Positions 28,285 to 37,364 are shown, counted from the stretch's first letter. The stretch is 64,000 nt of DNA from Photobacterium kishitanii (GCF_003026355.1 NZ_PYON01000001.1:62001-126000), one strand, 5' to 3'. Notes: generated by a model from the sequence alone, not told the origin. A program made the numbers and translations.

Positions 28285-29760
28285 ATGTCTATGTCTGATT
28301 TTAGTTTGTCTTCATCTTGGGCTGCGGTTTCTGTATTAGTGGTTGATGATGAACCGGGAATGCGCACGATTTTAAAAAAAGCCTTAAGTAAAAAATTTGC
28401 TCAAGTTGATACCGCTGGAAGTATTGAAGAAGCTGAAGAAATTCGTAAGCGCTGTCATTTTGATTTATTAATTGTTGATATTAACTTGCCTGGCCGTTCT
28501 GGTATTGAATGGCATGAGGCGTTTGATCCGACAACCCGTCGTAGTGATGTGATTTTTATGACGGGGTATGCTGATTTAGAAATGGCCATTCAAGCGTTAC
28601 GTGCTGGTGCGTCTGATTTTATTCTTAAGCCATTTAACCTTGATCAAATGATGCAGTCAGTGAATCGTTGTATTGAAAGGCGTTTAGTTGAACGTCAAAA
28701 CTTTGCGTTACAGCGTGACGTTGAGCGGAGCTACCCAGTTAATATTATTGGTGATGCGCCTGCGACACAGCAAATGAAAAAACTGATTGCTCAAGTGGCG
28801 CCATCTATTGCCGCTGTATTAGTTGAAGGCGAATCGGGAACAGGTAAAGAATTGGTTGCGCGCGCATTACATCAATTAAGTAAGCGTACAGGGCCTTTTG
28901 TGCCTATTAACTGTGGAGCGATTGCTCCAGAACTTTTAGAAAGTGAATTGTTTGGTCATGTATCAGGCGCTTTTACTGGTGCGAAGAAAAGCCGAGAAGG
29001 TCTGTTTCGAGTGGCGAATAACGGCACTTTATTTTTAGATGAAATTGGTGAAATGCCATTGGCAATGCAGTCTTCCTTATTACGTGCATTAGAACAAAAA
29101 GCCATTCGTCCTGTAGGTTCAGAGCGAGAAATTCAAATTGATGTCCGTATTGTTGCTGCAACAAATCGTAATTTAAAGCTTGAAGTAGAGGAAGGCCGCT
29201 TTCGGCGTGATTTGTATTATCGATTAAATGTTCTAACGATTGATTTGCCCTCATTACGTGAGCGCGTAGAAGATATTCCGTCGTTAACCCATCATTTTAC
29301 ACTTCAATTATCAAAAGATCTGGGCATGAAAGCCATCAGCTGGACCCATGAAGATATTTTGGCGATGCAAGCCTATTCTTGGCCGGGAAATATTCGTGAA
29401 TTACGCAATATGATGGAGCGTTGTATTTTATTAGGCAAGCCGCCTGCTGATTATTGGCGGGAGTTACAAGGTGATGCCTTACCTGTTACTGCTGTCGCGG
29501 CGACAGGTGGGCAGACGATAACAGCGATTGAGGTCGATCTAAATGCCGCTCATCCTCAACGCCCATGCCAATGTCATGATGAGGGTGAAGATCAATATTG
29601 TTACCCCGTCACTTGGACTTTAAAAGAAGTTGAGAAAGCGCATATCATGCAGGTTGTCGATGCTAGTGAAGGTAATAAATCAGCAGCAGCGCGTCAGCTT
29701 GGTGTCGCAAGAAAAACCTTAGAGCGTAAATATAAAGAATGGACAGACGAGTTACTATAA
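28285..29760 (+). CDS. NtrC-family sigma-54-dependent response regulator
   Basis: A 491-residue activator. Receiver 14-~130 with DDE (21-23), phosphorylation site D65 and K115. AAA+ domain ~152-385 with Walker A GESGTGKE (182-189), the sigma-54-contacting GAFTGA loop (228-233) and FLDEIGEMP Walker B. A Fis-type helix-turn-helix is near the end (SAAARQLGVARKTLERKYKEW). Unusually, the linker at 428-439 carries CQCH and a further Cys (C428, C430, H431, C439), a possible metal or redox site. It starts a two-gene operon with a kinase and diverges from tupA, whose upstream region has a sigma-54 promoter. It probably controls tungstate uptake and formate dehydrogenase genes. Confidence 0.9.
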   Translation: MSMSDFSLSSSWAAVSVLVVDDEPGMRTILKKALSKKFAQVDTAGSIEEAEEIRKRCHFDLLIVDINLPGRSGIEWHEAFDPTTRRSDVIFMTGYADLEMAIQALRAGASDFILKPFNLDQMMQSVNRCIERRLVERQNFALQRDVERSYPVNIIGDAPATQQMKKLIAQVAPSIAAVLVEGESGTGKELVARALHQLSKRTGPFVPINCGAIAPELLESELFGHVSGAFTGAKKSREGLFRVANNGTLFLDEIGEMPLAMQSSLLRALEQKAIRPVGSEREIQIDVRIVAATNRNLKLEVEEGRFRRDLYYRLNVLTIDLPSLRERVEDIPSLTHHFTLQLSKDLGMKAISWTHEDILAMQAYSWPGNIRELRNMMERCILLGKPPADYWRELQGDALPVTAVAATGGQTITAIEVDLNAAHPQRPCQCHDEGEDQYCYPVTWTLKEVEKAHIMQVVDASEGNKSAAARQLGVARKTLERKYKEWTDELL

Positions 29761-29770
29761 GGTTAAGGCT

Positions 29771-31813
29771 ATGAAAGTAAAAACATTTGTCTTCATGTGG
29801 TTACGGCGCTTTAAAACGATGGTGCGTTATCGACTATTAGTGCTTACCTCTGTTCCTATTTTTCTTACGCTACTAGCTTTAATTGGCATAACTTGCTATT
29901 GGACGGTGACATATACCTGGCAAAGTGCATTGATGAATGTAAAAGCGGATTTAGCGGTTGCCCACCATAGTATGGTGCTTTTGAAAAAAGAGCAGCGGAT
30001 GGAATTGCAAGCATTGGCTAATTCTTACGATTTTCAACGGCGATTACGGTTTGATGAAACAACATTACCGCAGTGGGTACATCTGCAAAATCAACAATAT
30101 CAGTTAGATTTTGTGGTGTTACATCCTGTGAGTGATATTGGAATATTTTCAGCGCAAGAGCAAAGATTATTGCGTGCAGGGAAAGATCAGACTTTTTTCC
30201 AAGTATTAGATCGCAGTGCTTTATTTGAGTTAAATCATGATTTACCAGCACGCGCACAATTACCATTATTAAAAGAAGGCACGATTGAACACAAAGGGCT
30301 GGTTAGTCGCAGTTTAGTTCCAATCTTTAATCATCAAGGTGAGCTTAAATGGATTTTAGATGGCGGGATTTTATTAAATAACAGTACGTTGCTGGTGGAT
30401 CGTATTCGTGATTTGGTTTATGCCGCAGATACATTGCCGAAAGGAAGTCTGGGGACGGTAACATTGTTTATGGGGGATGTGCGTATTAGCACTAATGTGC
30501 CGTTAGACAGTGCTAATCTTATCGGTCGTGCTGTGGGTACACGAGTTTCTGAAGATGTGCGGCAAACAGTTTTACAGCAAGGGCAAACCTTCGTTGATCG
30601 CGCTTTTGTTTATGATAGTTGGTATGTGTCAGCTTATGAGCCTTTACATGCGAATGATGGCAAAGTGATTGGCATGCTTTATACCGGTTATTTGCAATGG
30701 CCATTAATTCATCGTTATTTAACCAATATTATAGAAATGAGTGTCAGCATCTTTCTTGTCTTGTTATTTACGAGCATTATCGTTTACCGAGGTTCCCGTG
30801 ATTTGTTTTTACCGATTGAGAAAATTTATCAAGTCGCTAAAGCCGTTCAAATGGGGCTAAAACGTCGAGTTGGTAAACTAGATTTATGTGATGGGCATGA
30901 ATTACAGATATTGGGTGAGCAATTTGATTCAATGTTGGATCAATTAGAGCAACGCAATGGTTTGATTAAACTAGCAGCGATAGAACTAGAAGAAAAAGTC
31001 GAACAACGTACTCAGAGTTTACATCAAAAAACGGAAGAGTTAGAACGTCATATTCGATTATTGCATCAAGCACGTTCAAAGTTAGTCGCAACGGAAAAGC
31101 TAGCCGCATTAGGTGAGTTAACGGCTGGTATTGCTCATGAAATTAATAATCCAATCGCAGTAATTTTAGGCAATATTGAATTAATTCAGTTGGAGTTAGG
31201 CGACAATACTGCCGAAGTTCAAGAAGAGCTGACTGCTATTCATTTACAAATTGATCGTATTCGGAACATTACTCGTAGCTTACTGCAATATAGCCGTCAA
31301 GGTGGAGTACAAGATGAAGTGACATGGCATCACTTAAACTTAATTGTTGAAGAGAGCCTCACATTAGTACGTTCTGGTACTAAAAAAATGGATATTCAGT
31401 TTGAAGTCAACCTTGCCGCTAAATGCAGTGTTGAAGTTAATCGCCATCAATTATTACAAGTGCTGGTTAATTTGCAGATGAATGGTATCCATGCGATGGA
31501 TGACAAAGGGGTATTAAAGATAACCACCGATGATTGGTTTGATGAAAATGGAGAACTACGTGGCGCAATGGTTGCAATTACTGATCATGGTTGCGGTATT
31601 TCAGAACAAAACATGAAGCGTATCTTTGATCCTTTTTTCACCACGCGTCGTTCAGGTACAGGACTCGGTTTATCAGTCAGTCAAAGTATTATCGCTAATG
31701 CTGGTGGAGAGATGACGGTTGAATCAGTAGAAGGTCAAGGCTCAACGTTTATTGTCTATCTCAAGCATAAAAAAGAATGCCCTAGTGAGCTAGATCTTCA
31801 AGTGACAGTGTAA
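29771..31813 (+). CDS. Sensor histidine kinase with periplasmic Cache-like domain
   Basis: A 680-residue inner-membrane kinase paired with the NtrC-type regulator 10 bases upstream. TM1 ~21-44, a large periplasmic region ~45-315 with a Cache-like fold pattern (SLVPIFNHQGELKWILDGGILL and VSAYEPLHANDGKVIGMLYTG), TM2 ~318-338, HAMP, a coiled coil ~395-440, phospho-accepting H456 in GIAHEINNP, and an ATPase domain with NGIHAMDD, DHGCGIS and GTGLGLS. Cache domains bind small metabolites such as carboxylates, so formate or a related acid is a reasonable guess for the ligand, but nothing in the sequence proves it. A terminator follows. Confidence 0.88.
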   Translation: MKVKTFVFMWLRRFKTMVRYRLLVLTSVPIFLTLLALIGITCYWTVTYTWQSALMNVKADLAVAHHSMVLLKKEQRMELQALANSYDFQRRLRFDETTLPQWVHLQNQQYQLDFVVLHPVSDIGIFSAQEQRLLRAGKDQTFFQVLDRSALFELNHDLPARAQLPLLKEGTIEHKGLVSRSLVPIFNHQGELKWILDGGILLNNSTLLVDRIRDLVYAADTLPKGSLGTVTLFMGDVRISTNVPLDSANLIGRAVGTRVSEDVRQTVLQQGQTFVDRAFVYDSWYVSAYEPLHANDGKVIGMLYTGYLQWPLIHRYLTNIIEMSVSIFLVLLFTSIIVYRGSRDLFLPIEKIYQVAKAVQMGLKRRVGKLDLCDGHELQILGEQFDSMLDQLEQRNGLIKLAAIELEEKVEQRTQSLHQKTEELERHIRLLHQARSKLVATEKLAALGELTAGIAHEINNPIAVILGNIELIQLELGDNTAEVQEELTAIHLQIDRIRNITRSLLQYSRQGGVQDEVTWHHLNLIVEESLTLVRSGTKKMDIQFEVNLAAKCSVEVNRHQLLQVLVNLQMNGIHAMDDKGVLKITTDDWFDENGELRGAMVAITDHGCGISEQNMKRIFDPFFTTRRSGTGLGLSVSQSIIANAGGEMTVESVEGQGSTFIVYLKHKKECPSELDLQVTV

Positions 31814-31836
31814 CATAAAAGAATGTGCGTTATAAC

Positions 31837-31890
31837 AAAAGCCCCTTGGTAATCGCATGTTTATTGCAATTACCAAGGGGCTTTTTGTCA
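31837..31890. terminator. Strong bidirectional terminator after the kinase gene
   Basis: A 17-bp stem starting AAAAGCCCCTTGG with a 15-base loop and a T run; it also serves the minus-strand small gene. Confidence 0.9.
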
Positions 31891-31920
31891 CTTTTTTAGT
31901 TATTGTAATACAACGAGTTG

Positions 31921-32022
31921 TTACATCAGAGATAAGCCAATAATAAGAAACAGTGACGCGGAAAGAGATATTCGGCTAATAAGGCCTAATGAAGAAGGGG
32001 TGATCATTTCTGTATGCTGCAT
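31921..32022 (-). CDS. 33-residue putative membrane peptide
   Basis: A small open frame encoding 33 residues: a polar N-terminus MQHTEMITPSS followed by one hydrophobic segment (GLISRISLSASLFLIIGLSL) long enough to cross the membrane. An AAAGGA ribosome-binding site lies about 6 bases before the ATG and a strong terminator follows 30 bases after the stop, so it looks like a real small gene. It sits downstream of the C45-type hydrolase gene on the same strand. No family is recognised; small single-pass peptides often stabilise respiratory enzymes or transporters. Confidence 0.5.
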   Translation of the reverse strand: MQHTEMITPSSLGLISRISLSASLFLIIGLSLM

Positions 32023-32109
32023 AAGCGATCCTTTTATTTTAAGAATATTTAAAGCATAGTTTATAGATCAATATCATACTGTTTTAATGTTCACTATTGA
32101 GATATAAAA

Positions 32110-32156
32110 CGCGATGGAAGAATCGCGATCATCTTTAATAACTCAATGATCGCGAT
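32110..32156 (-). other. Overlapping, mutually exclusive inverted repeats after the hydrolase gene
   Basis: ATCGCG at 32122-32127 can pair either with CGCGAT at 32110-32115 or, as part of an 11-bp stem, with ATGATCGCGAT at 32146-32156. It follows the hydrolase stop. It may be a terminator without a T tail or an attenuator before the small peptide gene. Confidence 0.4.
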
Positions 32157-32172
32157 ATTAGGTTGTAGCTTG

Positions 32173-33804
32173 TTAGATAAATTTCATTTCAGTCCATGGT
32201 TCTGATGGGCGACTTAATAAATAGCCAGATTGCCAGCCCCATTGCTGGTGGGCTTTAATAAAGGCTTTAGCATCAAATGGTGCGCCGTTGGCACGACCAA
32301 AGCGGGCACTGATAGTTAAATTTTTAATATCATTGCTGTTAGCGACTTTACCGTCAACAGAGCCTGCTGGTGTGAATGGTACGTTCCATACTGCCGCTGG
32401 ATCAGATACGTAAGGTTGCGAATCTTTGTCGTATTCAGCACAGATATTACGTGATGATGCATCAATCTTATTAAGGTAGACGTCGTAGGTATCACCAAGC
32501 ATTTTTTGACCAACAGCAACGTCAATTTTACCGTTGTATTTATGCATCAATTGGATCCAACGTAAACGACGCGCACCTTCTTGTTGACGAATATCGTTGT
32601 AGTCAACATCAGAACCTTCAATATAACGTAGACGAGGATCGACAGAGACATTTTCGCCAGTGAAGTAACCAGATTTTAGTTCATTGAAGTATTGGTAGAC
32701 ACGACCTTGACCAAATTTAGCAATGTGGTTGTTATTAATATCACCAATTAACCATGTATTGGCGTAGCCGCCGTTGTTGCCTTTTTCTTCAAGTTTGATC
32801 CAGCTATCAATATTATTGGCATATTGGCTTGCTTCACGGACACGGATAAACTCAGGAATGCCACCAGCTTTCCAATCCATAACATTTGCCAATGTGGTTT
32901 CAACAACCGCTAGACCTGCACCTGTTTCCCAGAAGTCAGTACCAGACTCAATCATCCCCGGTGCTGTTTGGAAGGCCATTTTGTAGCCTTTGTCTGGTGT
33001 TATATCAAGAATGACGTTAGAAAATTGACCAGACCAGAAATCATTAAAGGTTTCATGACCAATTACGATACCTTTATTATCAGTGGCTTTACCTGTTGCG
33101 ATAAAAGCACTGCAATTACCTTTAGCGCCTTCAATATTGGCGCTGTTTTTACTTAGCCCAATATTGTTCGAGTCCATTTCCGCTTTAGTATATGGGGCTG
33201 GGAATGCGGATGCGTTAATTAAACCAGGATCAACCCACTTGGTATAATTATGCATCCCCACTGAAGGCCACCAGTAGCCAGTAAGCTCGATCATGTCGTT
33301 CCAAGTAATGATGTCAGCTAGAGTGACATGCAAGCCTGCCGCATTTAGGCCTTTTGCAATACCTTCCATTTCTTGGCGAAGTTCAGTTGGGATCTTATCT
33401 TTAGTTTGCTCTAATGCGGCTTTTTGCCATGAGCTGTAAGGGACACCTGTTGTTAGGTAGGTCATGCTCCAGCTATCTTTCCACGCTAATTTAAAATCAG
33501 GCGCGATGAGGTAGCCATATTGGAAGCCACGATCAAAAGCATTACCTTTAATTCCGACATGCCACCAGCCATTTTTTTTCTCTAATTTGGCTTGATCAAC
33601 GATTTGTTGTTGCTCGGCCGTTAGTTTTGTTTTGTATAGTTCACCAGTAACAGGGGCGGTGATTTGGGCTAATAACGCTTTAGGCGGATATTGGGTTAGG
33701 TTTTGTGAGTGTGTTGTTGCGTTGGCATAACTAACAGAAGCAAGAGAAATAATACAAGCGAGTAGTGTTTTTTTGCCAAGATGATGTTTCAAAGGGTTAT
33801 TCAT
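32173..33804 (-). CDS. Exported C45-like N-terminal-nucleophile hydrolase / phospholipase B-like protein
   Basis: A 543-residue exported protein: signal peptide ends near YANA. Residues ~75-180 contain GNAFDRGFQYGYLIAPDF and DIITWNDMIELTGYWWP. The motif GNCSAFIATGKATDNKG (cysteine 231) is the expected self-cleavage site, giving a new N-terminal nucleophile Cys as in C45 acyltransferases and phospholipase B-like amidases; KGIVIGHETFNDFW follows. Such enzymes hydrolyse amide or ester bonds of acylated substrates. The substrate here is unknown. It is the first gene of a minus-strand unit that may include the 33-residue peptide. Nothing links it to formate metabolism except position. Confidence 0.8.
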   Translation of the reverse strand: MNNPLKHHLGKKTLLACIISLASVSYANATTHSQNLTQYPPKALLAQITAPVTGELYKTKLTAEQQQIVDQAKLEKKNGWWHVGIKGNAFDRGFQYGYLIAPDFKLAWKDSWSMTYLTTGVPYSSWQKAALEQTKDKIPTELRQEMEGIAKGLNAAGLHVTLADIITWNDMIELTGYWWPSVGMHNYTKWVDPGLINASAFPAPYTKAEMDSNNIGLSKNSANIEGAKGNCSAFIATGKATDNKGIVIGHETFNDFWSGQFSNVILDITPDKGYKMAFQTAPGMIESGTDFWETGAGLAVVETTLANVMDWKAGGIPEFIRVREASQYANNIDSWIKLEEKGNNGGYANTWLIGDINNNHIAKFGQGRVYQYFNELKSGYFTGENVSVDPRLRYIEGSDVDYNDIRQQEGARRLRWIQLMHKYNGKIDVAVGQKMLGDTYDVYLNKIDASSRNICAEYDKDSQPYVSDPAAVWNVPFTPAGSVDGKVANSNDIKNLTISARFGRANGAPFDAKAFIKAHQQWGWQSGYLLSRPSEPWTEMKFI

Positions 33805-34218
33805 AATAAGTATGTTGATTGAGGTAAATGAGTGGGGTTAATCATCCTCCTTTTTCTCTATGCAACAAGAGACAGCTAACTTGCGGTTGTTTTATAAAAT
33901 GTAAATATATAATGCCATTTTTTATATAACTCTCACGGGTTGAAAATACAAAAAAAAGCGTTAATTTTTAATGATAACCAAATGATTTAGTTACTAATAG
34001 TGGTTTAATTGAGATGTAAGGTTGCTAAATATTGAGTCATTAAATAATGGATAACGGCAATGGCTTAATGAGAGCGACGTACGTATAAGTTTAAATATTT
34101 TATAGGTTATTGATGTTGAGTGAGTAAAAATTATTATTTATCCATTCTCTGTAAAATCCCTACAAAAAAGCCAGCATCTTGAATGCTGGCTTTTTTGGTT
34201 ATGAACTAACACCAATCG
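33805..34218. other. 414-bp intergenic region upstream of the hydrolase gene
   Basis: It holds the hydrolase promoter region and, at its far end, the pbpG terminator. It is very AT-rich with no coding frame or repeat that I can support. The ribosome-binding site of the hydrolase is weak. Confidence 0.4.
34164..34196 (-). terminator. Terminator of pbpG
   Basis: GCCAGCAT / ATGCTGGC stem with flanking A and T runs and a 5-base loop, 23 bases beyond the pbpG stop on the minus strand. Confidence 0.88.
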
Positions 34219-35118
34219 TTATTTTGTTAATTCTTTCAATTTTTGCTGTTGGTAGTATTTAGCGTCAGCAGTAATGGCTTTGCTTTTACCTGTTTGTAGC
34301 CATTGCTTAATGCGGCCAGCATCACCGATTGGCGTTAGCTTACCTTGTGAATCAAGCATGACCATTAGGATCTTTTTACCATCAATAGTGGTAACCATTG
34401 CTAGACAACGACCCGCTTCATCAAGGTAACCTGTCTTACTTAAATTTACGTCCCATTTTTTACCACGCACAAGCGCGTTAGTATTGGTGTAGCCTAATTT
34501 ATAACGAGGATGCGTAAAGTAAGCAGTATGCACTGCACCATTAGTGCTGTAATTACGAATTTCAGGGTATTTGTAAGCCGCACGTACCATCTTAGCAACA
34601 TCAGATGCTGTTGATTGGTTTTTAGGGTTTAGGCCTGAACTGTCAACGAAGTGTGTGTGTGTCATTCCCAGAGCTTTTGCTTTAGCGTTCATTGCACGAA
34701 TAAATGCGTTGTAGCCACCTGGGTAGTTAGCAGCAAGGGCAGCAGCTGCTAAATTTTCAGATGACATTAATGCAATGTGCATTGTTTCGCCACGGCTTAA
34801 CTCAGAACCAACACGAACACGAGAATATGTATTGTACATATGCTCTCTATCCGTTTTAGTGAAAGTGATTTTTTGGTTAAGCGGAAGTTTGGCATCTAAT
34901 GTCACCATTGCAGTCATTAGCTTTGTCAGTGAAGCAATTGGCATCACGACATTGGAATTTTTTCGGTAAAGTGTTTTTCCTGAACTTAAATCGATAACAT
35001 AATTACTTACCGAAGCCGTCTGAAGATTACTTGGGTTAAGTTTGCTGGTGTTGATACTTGCGAAAGAAGAAAAACTGATACTTGCAAGTGTAAAAAATAA
35101 AATCAAAGCGTTGCGCAC
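34219..35118 (-). CDS. pbpG: D-alanyl-D-alanine endopeptidase (PBP7)
   Basis: A 299-residue periplasmic low-molecular-weight penicillin-binding protein of the S11 family. The signal peptide RNALILFFTLASISFSSFAS is followed by the three active-site motifs: SLTK (catalytic serine), SSEN and SKTG. Overall length and sequence fit PBP7, which cleaves DD-cross-links in peptidoglycan. The start is called as GTG at 35118 because a perfect AAGGAG lies 5-6 bases before it; an ATG seven codons upstream would place the ribosome-binding site inside the gene and add residues before the signal peptide. It is monocistronic. Confidence 0.9.
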   Translation of the reverse strand: MRNALILFFTLASISFSSFASINTSKLNPSNLQTASVSNYVIDLSSGKTLYRKNSNVVMPIASLTKLMTAMVTLDAKLPLNQKITFTKTDREHMYNTYSRVRVGSELSRGETMHIALMSSENLAAAALAANYPGGYNAFIRAMNAKAKALGMTHTHFVDSSGLNPKNQSTASDVAKMVRAAYKYPEIRNYSTNGAVHTAYFTHPRYKLGYTNTNALVRGKKWDVNLSKTGYLDEAGRCLAMVTTIDGKKILMVMLDSQGKLTPIGDAGRIKQWLQTGKSKAITADAKYYQQQKLKELTK

Positions 35119-35530
35119 AATGGCTCCTTGGAATCCCATTTAGAGAGGGGAATAGTTATCTTATTATTGTCTTCCTTTCAATTGTATTTAAGCAAGTCAT
35201 GTTTGTGTTAATCCTTTTAGAATTGTTCATAAAACCAGCAGTCAAACCAATGTCACTAATTAAACATTATTCAAAAAAATAATTGTTTAGAATATTAATT
35301 CTAAAAGTGATTTTGAAGCATTAAATGACTGTTAAAAGTCGGTCGAATTAGCATTACAAATTTTAGGATAGTATTTAAGTAGGAATATTTTCTTGATGAT
35401 TGCTATTTTCATTTGGTTTTTTTAGTGATTCTATTTTTGATGGCTTTTTCTGTGGGAGGTATCTGGCTCTGTCACTATTAATGCTTGCATTAAGGCCATC
35501 TGCTGATGACCTTTGCTGGAAGTGTTAAAA
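35119..35530. other. 412-bp intergenic region upstream of pbpG
   Basis: AT-rich, with a 16-bp palindrome TTAATGC-TT-GCATTAA at 35478-35493 near the end of the neighbouring regulator gene. No open frame, clear terminator or RNA structure was found. The pbpG promoter must lie here. Confidence 0.4.
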
Positions 35531-36442
35531 TCAATTAGCACTCCATACTTGTTGCCCTGTACGCGTAAAATTATAGCCGCCCAATTGATCACCATGAGCT
35601 TGAATTTCACCTTGGGTTAATGATTGTAATAACTGTTGTTGTAAGGTGCGGAAGTAAATATTTTTAGGTATTACAAGTTCAAAGGCTTCAGTACAGAGGG
35701 GGATAAATCCCAACCCAAATTCTCCAGCAGTACTTTGACTGGCACAGCCTATATCTGCTTGTCCTCTCGCAATCGCAGAGGCCAACTCTCGTTCACTGTT
35801 GCAGCAATCGACTTGATTTAGCATTGTCATATCATAGCCATGACCATGAATCCATTCTTCTAAAGCTCGCATACTACCAGCGCCTTGTTGACGCAATGCC
35901 CAGCGCCAACGAGGTGATAATAATTCATGACGTTGAATAGAACGACTATTAACGGCTTCAGCAACGATAGGGCTAACTACCAGCCCTTGTTTTCGCTCAA
36001 AAGCATGGACTAAGACCCAGTTTTTATGGCCTGGATATTGTTGTAGTAATGCAGGATGACGTAAGCTAGCTTCCTCAACATTCCCCCAATGAATAGCGCA
36101 AATATCAACGTGGCCTTTACTTAACATTGCTAACCCTTGACGTGTACCTGTTGAGGTATAGCCAACCAATGCAGTACTGCCAAGTTGATTGGCCATTTTA
36201 CCGACAACACACTGTAATAGAGGATCATCAGAGCCCGCAATCAGTAAGCGATCGGTTAGCACACCGTTATGACAAGATTCTAATAACCATTTATCGAGCA
36301 TTGCTTTAGGAAATAACCATTTCCCTGTGACTTTAGTGGCGGGTAGTAAACCTTCATTGGCTAAGGCGTATACTTTCTTCTCATTAAGATCGAGATATTC
36401 AGCGACTAACTTGGCGTTCATGAATTCAGGAAAGTTAGCCAT
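35531..36442 (-). CDS. Helix-turn-helix regulator with PBP-like ligand domain
   Basis: A 303-residue protein. Residues ~8-55 are an excisionase/MerR-type DNA-binding domain (AKLVAEYLDLNEKKVYALANEGLLPATKVTGKWLFPK). Residues ~65-290 resemble a cytoplasmic periplasmic-binding-protein-like domain (RLLIAGSDDPLLQCVVG, GHVDICAIHWGN, ARGQADIGCASQS), as in PBP-superfamily (PF12727-type) regulators that often accompany Mo/W genes. Its start codon overlaps the fdhD stop by one base (TAATG), so it is translationally coupled to fdhD. Sensing tungstate, molybdate or pterin is an attractive guess from context; the ligand is not shown by sequence. Confidence 0.75.
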   Translation of the reverse strand: MANFPEFMNAKLVAEYLDLNEKKVYALANEGLLPATKVTGKWLFPKAMLDKWLLESCHNGVLTDRLLIAGSDDPLLQCVVGKMANQLGSTALVGYTSTGTRQGLAMLSKGHVDICAIHWGNVEEASLRHPALLQQYPGHKNWVLVHAFERKQGLVVSPIVAEAVNSRSIQRHELLSPRWRWALRQQGAGSMRALEEWIHGHGYDMTMLNQVDCCNSERELASAIARGQADIGCASQSTAGEFGLGFIPLCTEAFELVIPKNIYFRTLQQQLLQSLTQGEIQAHGDQLGGYNFTRTGQQVWSAN

Positions 36443-37287
36443 TAGTCTTGATTCCTTTCAATAGCGTTACCTTTAACATCAAGTTCAATGTTGTTGCTAC
36501 CGTTATAGATTTGAAAGCGTAGCCCTTTAGCACGCGCAATCATGGTAATACCTAATTTTTTAGCCAGATCGTAGCCCATTTGAGTCGCGCCAGAGCGAGA
36601 AAGTAACACTGGAATCCCCATTTGAGCCACTTTGATAACCATTTCAGAGGTTAAGCGACCTGTCGTGTAGAAAATTTTATCGTCACCGGTTTGTTGCTGT
36701 AACCACATTTCACCCGCCAAGGTATCGACGGCATTATGACGACCTACATCTTCTACAAACGATAATATTTCGGTGCCTTTACATACGGCACACCCATGTA
36801 CCGCACCCGCGGCTTTATAAGTTTCATTGTGATGGGTTAATGCTTCAAGGAGCCCATATAACATCGATTGTTTAATTTGCGGTTGCGGTAGCGTAATACC
36901 TTCGAGTTTTTTCATGACATTGCCATACATGGTGCCTTGCCCACAGCCAGAGGTGACGGTTTTCTTTTCTAATTGCTGAGCAAGGTTCTCTGTATTTTCT
37001 TTGGTAATAACAACTGCGGCATTGGTTTGCCAATCAATCATCACCGATTCAATAGCACTAAGATCATTAATAAAGCCTTGGTTTTTTAAATAACCTAATA
37101 CTAATGCTGAGGGGCGTTCACCTAAGGTCATTAAGGTGACGACTTCAACCCAATTAAGGTAAACCGTTAAGGGGTGCTCACAAGCAATCTCTTTTGTTTG
37201 TTGGTCGCCATATTCATCAACAATTTCTACTGACATAGTTTGCTGCACTGTTGCTTGTGTTTTTATTATTTTAGGCAATGTCGCCAT
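36442..37287 (-). CDS. fdhD: Formate dehydrogenase sulfurtransferase FdhD
   Basis: A 281-residue cytoplasmic protein that passes sulfur from IscS to the Mo/W cofactor, making formate dehydrogenase active. Seen: the cysteine pair GCAVCKG near residues 166-172, which carries the persulfide, VEDVGRHNAVDTLAGE and YTTGRLTSEMVIKVAQMGIPVLLSRSGAT, all diagnostic of FdhD. It is divergent from the DUF3305-DUF3306 genes and has its own sigma-54-like promoter about 60 bases upstream. It leads a two-gene unit with the HTH/PBP regulator. Confidence 0.95.
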   Translation of the reverse strand: MATLPKIIKTQATVQQTMSVEIVDEYGDQQTKEIACEHPLTVYLNWVEVVTLMTLGERPSALVLGYLKNQGFINDLSAIESVMIDWQTNAAVVITKENTENLAQQLEKKTVTSGCGQGTMYGNVMKKLEGITLPQPQIKQSMLYGLLEALTHHNETYKAAGAVHGCAVCKGTEILSFVEDVGRHNAVDTLAGEMWLQQQTGDDKIFYTTGRLTSEMVIKVAQMGIPVLLSRSGATQMGYDLAKKLGITMIARAKGLRFQIYNGSNNIELDVKGNAIERNQD

Positions 37288-37349
37288 CTGAAATTCCTGC
37301 GTAATAAGTTTATATACATCTAAGAAGGCATATAGGAACTAAAACCTAA

Positions 37350-37364
37350 GCAAGGACTGTTCCA
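37350..37364 (-). promoter_or_regulatory. Sigma-54-like promoter for fdhD
   Basis: On the minus strand TGGAAC-AGTCC-TTGC has the GG-N10-GC spacing and 5 of 6 bases of the -24 box, followed by TT. It lies 63 bases from the fdhD start. Confidence 0.65.

Noticed and set aside
35478-35493. 16-bp palindrome TTAATGC-TT-GCATTAA
   Set aside because: Too short and isolated at the 3' end of a gene to call an operator; no T tail for a terminator.
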